A stretch of 64,000 nt of DNA from Phlebiopsis flavidoalba (taxonomy: Eukaryota; Basidiomycota; Agaricomycetes; Polyporales; Phanerochaetaceae), in NCBI GenBank assembly GCA_035772785.1, contig JAOCPU010000041.1, forward strand, positions 1 to 64,000, written 5' to 3'. The notes under the pieces are model-generated. The model searched no databases. It was not told where the DNA came from and saw only the letters and a program-made list of their open reading frames with translations. Positions 57,500-64,000 of the stretch are shown one piece after another. Position 1 is the first letter of the stretch; each line of letters opens with the position of its first letter. The translations under genes were made by a program, and so were the position numbers.

Positions 57500-60400
57500 C
57501 TAGCCTAGTCTCAACGACAAACAACCTCCAAACTTCTTTCTTGCGACTTCATCCATCTGCGACTTGACATCTCGAAAAGCCTTTCCACCAAGCTCGCCGA
57601 TATACTCGGACGTTCCAGGTATGACAATCAGGAACGGGTCATCTTCCTCGTGCTCCCATTTTTCCGTAACTTCTCCGCAACAAACAACCATCCACCACTT
57701 CATGACTGCGACGGCCTTCAAGACGCCCGAGTCAGTCGAACGCGCATTGTCCGTGCACCGTCACCAAAAACTTGGCAAAAAACTCGACGTCCTTCGCTTC
57801 GGCACGTACAATCCTGGAACTGTGCCACCCATGCCTCGAGCAGCGCCTGCACGTCCGAAACCTCCGTCACCGCGCGCCGCTCGCCGGGTGTGGGGCCCTG
57901 TTGCTTCAGCGTCGGTGGCACAGGAAACAACGCGCGCGGTGGTGGCGGTGGCGGGATGATCACGTTGCCCTCCACCGGCTTTGGCTTCCACGTAGGCTTG
58001 AGGACCTTCTTCGTTCCGCCCAGCGCGTGCCCAGGCCCACACGCCACGCTCTTCTGCCGAGCGTAGGCCAGTTGCTCGCGCTGTAGATCCAAAGGTAGGA
58101 TAGCAAAGACGGCTATGTCCAGGCCGAGCTTGCGCAGCTCGCCTCGCTGATCTTGAGCTGTGTCGGCGGAGGTGCCTTGAATAATTTGTTCTTCTTAGGG
58201 GAGATGCCTGCGCGTCCTTTGGGGGCAAGTTGTTTTGTGATACGCTTGACGTTCACAGAACCCTTCACCGTAATCTTGACCCTAGGTTCTGGAGGGATAG
58301 AAGCGGCGCGGATGGCCTCTTGTTCTTGGGCAATGAGGTCGGGTGTGGCAGATCGTCGCTTGTATTCAGCTTCTAACTCTTTGCGTAGATCCTCCGGTAG
58401 TTCTTGAAACACAGACATGTCAACCTGCGAGAATGAAGGCAAATCAAGATATCCTCCCAGGAGCGGAGGGTTGCCAGGCACCCCTTGGACAGGAGGAGGC
58501 TCTCGCGAAGGCGGCTCCAAAATAATGTCTGGCACCTCCGCGATTCTGCTGGGACCGGTTTTTAGATTTTTGTGGACTTGGAACGGCCTTGAACGGAAGA
58601 CGTGCTTGACCGGGCTGTGTTTCGACTGCACTGGAGGCGTTTTTCCAGTTTCTGGATCTGAATACCTACTTAACACCGCGCAGCTCCGTAGGGTCGAATG
58701 AAAAGCTCTTGAGAAGTTTCCAGGCGTACTCGCCGATGACCTTGGATTCGCTGGTGGCTCGCCCGCACCCGAGGCAACCATTTGAACTTGCTTAGTGAAC
58801 GACTCACAAAGTCCATGACCCATGAACTGAGCAATATTAGATAGTAAAATATGGTAGGACAATTGGATTTACCTTCGGGCCTTCAACAGGTGCGTTTGGA
58901 TCTCTCTTCGTGATCTTGAGGGTCAAAGATCGACCACGCATATCAATTTCGTCCAGGCGTTTAGAGACTTCATCTGCGAGCTGGTACACGAATATTTTGG
59001 CCTGCTCGTTGTTCTCGAACCGTATGCCGTACTGACGGACTATTAATTTGGATTCTATGCCACAGGCGTGACAAGTGCACTTACATTGATATCGCATGAT
59101 ACGCTCTTTCTCGGCTTGTCAGACTCTAGTGATCGCGTGTCGATTCGGCCCGCAAAGCGTTGTACAACGTCTCTCCAGTCCCCTTTCCGAGGGCATCGCA
59201 TAGAGCGGACCGACTTTTCAGTGTGAGCGCGCCGAGGCTCGTCGTTCCCAGCTTCTCCTGGGCCTTCTGTTGCGCCGATTTTCCAAACCCATGGAGGTCG
59301 GCGATGTCCAGCGGTGCGACGAAATGCATCAACTTCGGAAAGGTTGAAGGTGATAGGAGCCTCCGGGCTTTGCGCGCCGAGTAGCTAGGCGTGCCAGCAT
59401 GATGTTGTAAACGAAATTCCAATACTTACTGTGATGACGATGTTAGCCTTTCTGTGCCGAAAGAATGTTTAAACGAGGTACGCGCCTTCACACCCAGTCA
59501 CTTTCCGGACCTGTGCCCGAATAGCTTCCGCAAAGTCTTTCGCCGGACCCGCAGAAATAGTTTCGTCACCCTTCACTGGACACGATCTCTTCCTTGATTC
59601 GCCGCACACTACTGGTAACTTCAATGAGCGCTTCATCCACGGAGACAGCCTGAAGATCGTCGGCATGCGCCAATCAAGATGGTGTAGAACTGCAGCGACA
59701 GCTTTTTTGTACCTACATGAAAGCTTATCAGCAAAAATCTCTCATCACAAATGGTAGGTCGACGTACTTTTCAAACTCGTAGGGGCATTGTTTTGGATCT
59801 CAGGGCATAATTTGCGAGCTTGCTGTAAGCTAACAAATAAACATGAGCGTCTCTACGCGCACAAAATGGAACAGTCTCACCTCATGCCGCCTTTGATGCC
59901 CGAACTTCCCTGGCCTCATAGCTAGCACTGGCAATCTCGCTCGTGCTCGACTGTCCTCCCTGTGCGCCTTGCGAATGGCACACAACGACGGGCTTCCCGC
60001 GCAGATGGGGACGTTCGACCAACCCGACGGAGGACGAAAGAAGCTGTCAAAGTCGCAGTGCATGATGACCCTCTCGTGGTCGGGATCGGTAGCCTTCTCC
60101 TTGCCTTTGCCCTTGCCTTTCTTGACCAGCTGCGCGCCCCTCATACTCACACCGTCCGACGACCACCCTTTTCCGGCCATATTCTCCTGTAGAACTCGTA
60201 CTTTATTAGATACAGGATTGGCGTCGCTGGGGCCCATCGGAAAGAGGTTTGATAGATGCAGATGCACCACCCTCAGCGCACTCTTGGGCCTCGGCGACGA
60301 GATTCTTGAGTTCTGACTTCCAGGCGGAAAGGTGGTGTAGACGTGAGTTGCGGTAGTACCCTTCAATGAAATCGGGTGCTATTGAGGTGTGCGCGGCGCG

Positions 60401-61580
60401 CCAGGCGGGATCGGCCATGGCCCGCTGCGCGGCAACGTTGGACTTGTTCGCGGCATATTTTGGGGCCTGCTTGGTCTCTCCGGAAGTAGAAGGGTCGGTA
60501 GTGTTGGGCGATGGTGCCGAAGACTGTCGAGCGGACTCTTCAATTCGAGCCGTGTGCTTAGATTTCGAGGTCCCCGCATCAGGAAGTGAGGGGGAAACTT
60601 GGGTCATGTTCCGTGATTGAGTATTTCGTGGCTGTCGCACAGTTCGAGCTACGGCGGAAGACATGAGGGTTTGCTGTCCGATTCTTTTCCCCTGCGATGC
60701 TTCACCCTGGCTTGCGACTCGACTCGCCTCTCGGGCTCAAAAATAAAGTCGCGCCAAGGCAATAAGACACCGGCCTCAACGCTCTTAACAAGCCATTCCG
60801 GACGGACGACTTTCATGTACTGGAATTCTTTGACCTTTGCAGGTGTCAGTGAGCAAGTGATTAGTGTGCTGTTCTAATAGTTCAGCTCAGAGACAGAGTT
60901 GATCAGTAGTAAGAATGAGCACATACACAAGGCTTTTCTTGTCACAGATACGCATGGAAAACCCGCCGTGCTGGATAATAAGTTGACGGAGGTCTTGCAC
61001 GGACGGCTCAGTCCATCCGTTGATCTACGTCTTGTCGGCTTGTGGAAGTAGACAAGCATTGCGGAGAATGACGCACATAGATTTGAATGCCTTTGAAGGA
61101 TGCGGCTCTGTTGTTTGACATTGTCTTCCTCTTCATCCATCTCTGCATTCTGGATTGTAGTTTTGCACGTTTTCGATGCATAAACTCCCCGACTCCTCCA
61201 AAACTTGACGCCCCCGTACGTACTTGATTTGAGATAGCTAGTATCATCTTTGTCATCGTCACCACCAAGGAGGCAGCTGTGCGGTTCTGAGAAGGTTTCA
61301 GTGTTTCCGTCTCAGGGGAACGGGGACGTTAATGCGGCTGTTGCGTTTCTTGGTGATCATGATTCTTGTCAACATCATTGCGTTCGACGCTGGCCACACC
61401 ATTGACTTGGGCTATTCGCCGGGGATTACGATGTTGTTGAGCAGGGATAAAAATTTCTGAGTCCTCATCGCTCCAATAGTCGGAGGAATGAAAGCTCGAG
61501 CAAAAGGGCCCCAACGCCACGGAGAAGTGACAAGCGCCACAATGACACGCTGTACACCCCCGCCGTTCATCGGTACACAC
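57500..61580 (-). CDS. REV1: REV1, Y-family translesion DNA polymerase / deoxycytidyl transferase
   Basis: Nuclear scaffold polymerase that inserts dCMP opposite abasic sites and recruits other translesion polymerases. The N-terminus reads SSFHSSDYWSDEDSEIFIPA, then FGDYMHRKRAKLQ. The BRCT domain includes LRQLIIQHGGFSMRICD and FQYMKVVRPEWLVKSVEAGV with LLPWRDFIFEPE. The REV1-specific DFIEGYYRNSRLHHLSAWK follows. The polymerase palm has VIMHCDFDSFF and SVDEALIEVT, with LDIADLHGFGKSAQQKAQEK in the HhH thumb. The little-finger part has YGIRFENNEQAKIFVYQLA and DMRGRSLTLKITKRDPNAP. Two ubiquitin-binding motifs are DMSVFQELPEDLRKELE and DIAVFAILPLDLQREQL. The C-terminal domain ends VARKKFGGCLSLRLG, stop at 57500. 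The start is not certain. Frame changes occur throughout. Confidence 0.92.
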
Positions 61581-61599
61581 AGGTTCAACCCGCTTGGTC

Positions 61600-63300
61600 G
61601 TCGTTCCATTGCCTGTCAGTTCCTCTTGTCTTTTGGCGTAGTCTCACTGTCGTAGCAGTATATACGACTGCTACATCCTCATACAAACCTTTGCACGACG
61701 AAGTACACAAACATAATGTCAGGCTTTGGTGGAGGCTAACGATTAGGATCCGTTCTCGGGCATGTGGCACACGGCGTGTGCCTTGATCGCTCATCGCCCA
61801 CCGCACCCCAAATTTACAGGCGAGGACATTTCTGCTTTTAAAACCCTAACGGCTTTGCGTCTGCACAGCACACTATCAAACTCTCCGACTAGTGCTCCTC
61901 AACACCAACAAAGGTCCTGGGCCACCATCTAGCTTTGCGGCCCGTGTTGCATCAGGAAGGGCCGGTCACCCCATCAATCTCTGCTTGCCACTTTGCAGGC
62001 GTTCATCGGTGAGATAAAAAGCCTAGGAATCCTCCACACCCACTAGATTCCGGCCCAACGCTAATCTCATGACCTCTATACCCTAACCCAACAATGCCTG
62101 AGGGAATACGATTATCTGTTTAAAGTGAGTGCTGGATTGAGTTGTGATCTGGGAGTTGAGCACAATTGCCAGTCACGCTTAGGTTAAATGGACGTCCACT
62201 TACTTGTTCTTTAATAACAACTGTACAGTCTTTGCATTGCTTCTTCCTAGTCTGTTTGCAGTAGGATGCATTTTACGGATAGCTATTATGAGCACTATTG
62301 GTGGGGACTTCAAGATCCGCCACAATCGAGCTATCGAAGGCAAAGGACGGCTGCAGACTCCAAATTGTGGAGTGTAGTTTGCTCACGCGTGACAATCCAG
62401 ACGTCGTCAACACAACTTAGTGTAGTGGCGATACGGCAGGTCACAGAACGCTTCCGCACCATGGCTTTTTTTCTTTATGTTTTTTTTTTTTTTTTTTTTA
62501 TTTTTTACCTGACAGATACTACCGTGTGACGCACATTGGCATCATACGTATAGGTCTTTACGATGGGACAGACGGGAACGGTGCGCTATCTACTCTCGGG
62601 TCCTCACCCAATTACTCACACCGAACCTCTTGACAGTCAGAGGTCGTATGAGAAACTGTGAAAGGATTGGCTGCACCGAAAATTGAGGAGATACGACTAG
62701 ACGCCAAGGTGTGCACACCAGGAGTGCTTCTTGTAAACACACCAAGGCTAGTATCTGTCGGAAAAAGAACGTTGTAGTCACGAGCATCATGAGCATTGGC
62801 AGCACGTACAGTACGATCTGTGGCACTCGTCACCAATTAATTACTCTGTTACTCCCTCAATTACAGAATTTGCGTCGCAAACTTCAAATTCCATTCTTTG
62901 GAGACGTCTGCAAAGACAGCAGAATGAAGGAGTGGAGGATGCGTTCGTTACAATGGCGAAGCAGATCAAAGAAAGGTACGCGTTGAAAGTAGAAGAAGTA
63001 TTGTGCAAGTGTTCCTGATGCTCATACACCTCTTAGCGTGGACACAAACCCGGAAAACCCGCGAATACGTCTAAAGCTGGCAATGTCTCCGTTGGCCGCT
63101 CCATAGAAGCTGAGAAGCCTTCCGACGGGTGTGCCTGCTGATGATCAATATGTAGAACTCACGAAGGACTGGAATGTACCTCTGCCTTAGGCACCATTTC
63201 ATGCATGGACTGTTGTGATGGATAGGATTTCTCCGCTATTTGTATCTATCTCTGTATGAACCTACACTGCCATACTAGCCAATCAACTTCCATTCCATAT
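61600..63300. other. Intergenic or unresolved region upstream of REV1
   Basis: No family is recognised. It includes the REV1 promoter side, a T19 run at 62481-62499, and frames on both strands near 62600-63030 (for example VLFPTDTSLGVFTRSTPGV, minus) that may be exons of an unknown gene. Confidence 0.35.
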
Positions 63301-63652
63301 ATACTGACATTGGCTATCATTAGACCGGTGGTCGTGGCCGTTGTTCTGCATTCGGACGACGTTTGTCTTTCGCGGTCCATTTATGGTATGTTGAATCATT
63401 TTTGATGCGCCGACTGCCCTTTCTTGGAACAATAAGGCGCAGGCTCCGGTGGAGGTTTAGCGAAAGACAATAACCTTCGTCGCCAAAAGCTCGCGGTCGC
63501 GAACCTTGACCTCTGCCGAGGACAAAAGGGAACATGGCGATTATGCGAAAAATGAATATCTACGGCCTTGCCCGCTCAGCAAGCCTGCTGGCCGTTTGCC
63601 ATCTCGCCTTCATCTTTCTTGGTTTCCTCTGGTGAGCTTTCAACACCCCGCC

Positions 63653-64000
63653 ATGTTTTTGAGCCTCCTCCCTGTCTTTTCCTTCGTTCTCGCCGCGTCC
63701 GTCTTGTCGGTACGTCATGGGTGCTCTCCCCGTTTGAATCTGTCTAATTAACTTTGCTGTAGCCGCCCAACAAAAAACTGCTACTGTTGTATGGCGTTGC
63801 AGGCCAATGTATCCAACGGATATACGAACATAACGAGTGAGTCGCGTTTCATACGTCGAGAGACACGACAATTCGGTCTCTTCTGTCGTCAGTATGTACT
63901 GAACTCGACCTCTAGCTGGAGCGACACTTGTCTGACTTCAGGCACGTCAACAAGCCCCCTGCGCCTCCTTCCGGGGCAGTACACAAGGGATAGTTTCAAC
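63653..64000 (+). CDS. Secreted protein, 3' end cut by the window
   Basis: The ATG at 63653 opens a signal peptide MFLSLLPVFSFVLAASVLS. An intron at 63710-63762 (GTACGT...TGTAG) restores VLSAQQKTATVVW; after one frame change QANVSNGYTNIT follows. A second intron, about 63837-63892 (GTGAGT...GTCAG), leads to LNSTSSWSDTCLTSGTSTS and PLRLLPGQYTRDSFN, running off the window. Sequons (NVS, NIT, NST) and a Cys fit an extracellular protein. I do not recognise the family. Confidence 0.5.

Overview
The window looks like nuclear DNA of a filamentous basidiomycete fungus, most likely an Agaricomycete. Genes are compact and spliced, with 50-70 bp introns (GTNNGT...YAG) and short intergenic spaces. Several protein families are typical of mushrooms: a DUF6593 protein, an F-box/leucine-rich protein, a CBM21 phosphatase regulator and a polysaccharide lyase 14-like secreted protein. 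I cannot name the species.

Almost every conserved gene is interrupted by small insertions or deletions, often in homopolymers, while the protein sequence resumes in another frame. This affects essential single-copy genes (PRPP synthetase, ALG2, polyadenylation factor Pfs2, a Hos2-type deacetylase) and even a tRNA. I read this mainly as consensus error in the assembly, not mass pseudogenisation. Gene boundaries below are outer limits of the recognised coding region across frames; they are not clean ORFs.

Layout. 1-3.5 kb: a repeat province with a CCCTTA/TAAGGG hairpin and a ~3-kb element bounded by inverted repeats (450-3468), holding subterminal 60-bp repeats, a nested MITE-like element and a GC-rich minisatellite. 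3.5-6.45 kb: unresolved, perhaps one spliced plus-strand gene. 6.45-8.8 kb: Pfs2/WDR33 (-). 8.8-13.2 kb: mostly unresolved, with a TATA promoter near 9.2 kb. 13.2-14.5 kb: CBM21 PP1 regulatory subunit (-). 14.5-21.6 kb: gene-poor or unreadable. 21.8-23.8 kb: CAMK-like Ser/Thr kinase (+). 24.2-25.2 kb: SAM methyltransferase (-). 26.6-28.2 kb: F-box/LRR-like protein (+). 28.7-30.5 kb: tandem pair of secreted, probably GPI-anchored proteins (+). 30.8-31.5 kb: DUF6593 protein (-). 31.9-33.3 kb: PRPP synthetase (-). 33.8-35.0 kb: Per1 (-). 35.4-37.7 kb: Ada3/Ngg1 (+). 38.1-40.25 kb: Hos2-type histone deacetylase (-). 40.4-42.7 kb: SLC41/MgtE transporter (+). 46.0-48.5 kb: amino-acid permease (-). 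49.6-55.7 kb: three plus-strand carbohydrate genes (CE4-type deacetylase, PL14-like protein, ALG2). 55.9 kb: tRNA-Phe(GAA). 56.3-57.3 kb: methyltransferase with a His-rich N-terminus (-). 57.5-61.6 kb: REV1 translesion polymerase (-). 63.65 kb to the end: a secreted protein cut by the window edge.

The gene-bearing half is ordinary housekeeping: glycosylation and GPI-anchor remodelling (ALG2, Per1), chromatin acetylation and deacetylation (Ada3, Hos2), nucleotide precursor supply and DNA damage tolerance (PRPP synthetase, REV1), mRNA 3' processing (Pfs2) and transport. I see no operon-like system. The most novel material is the repeat province at the left end and the tandem secreted pair.
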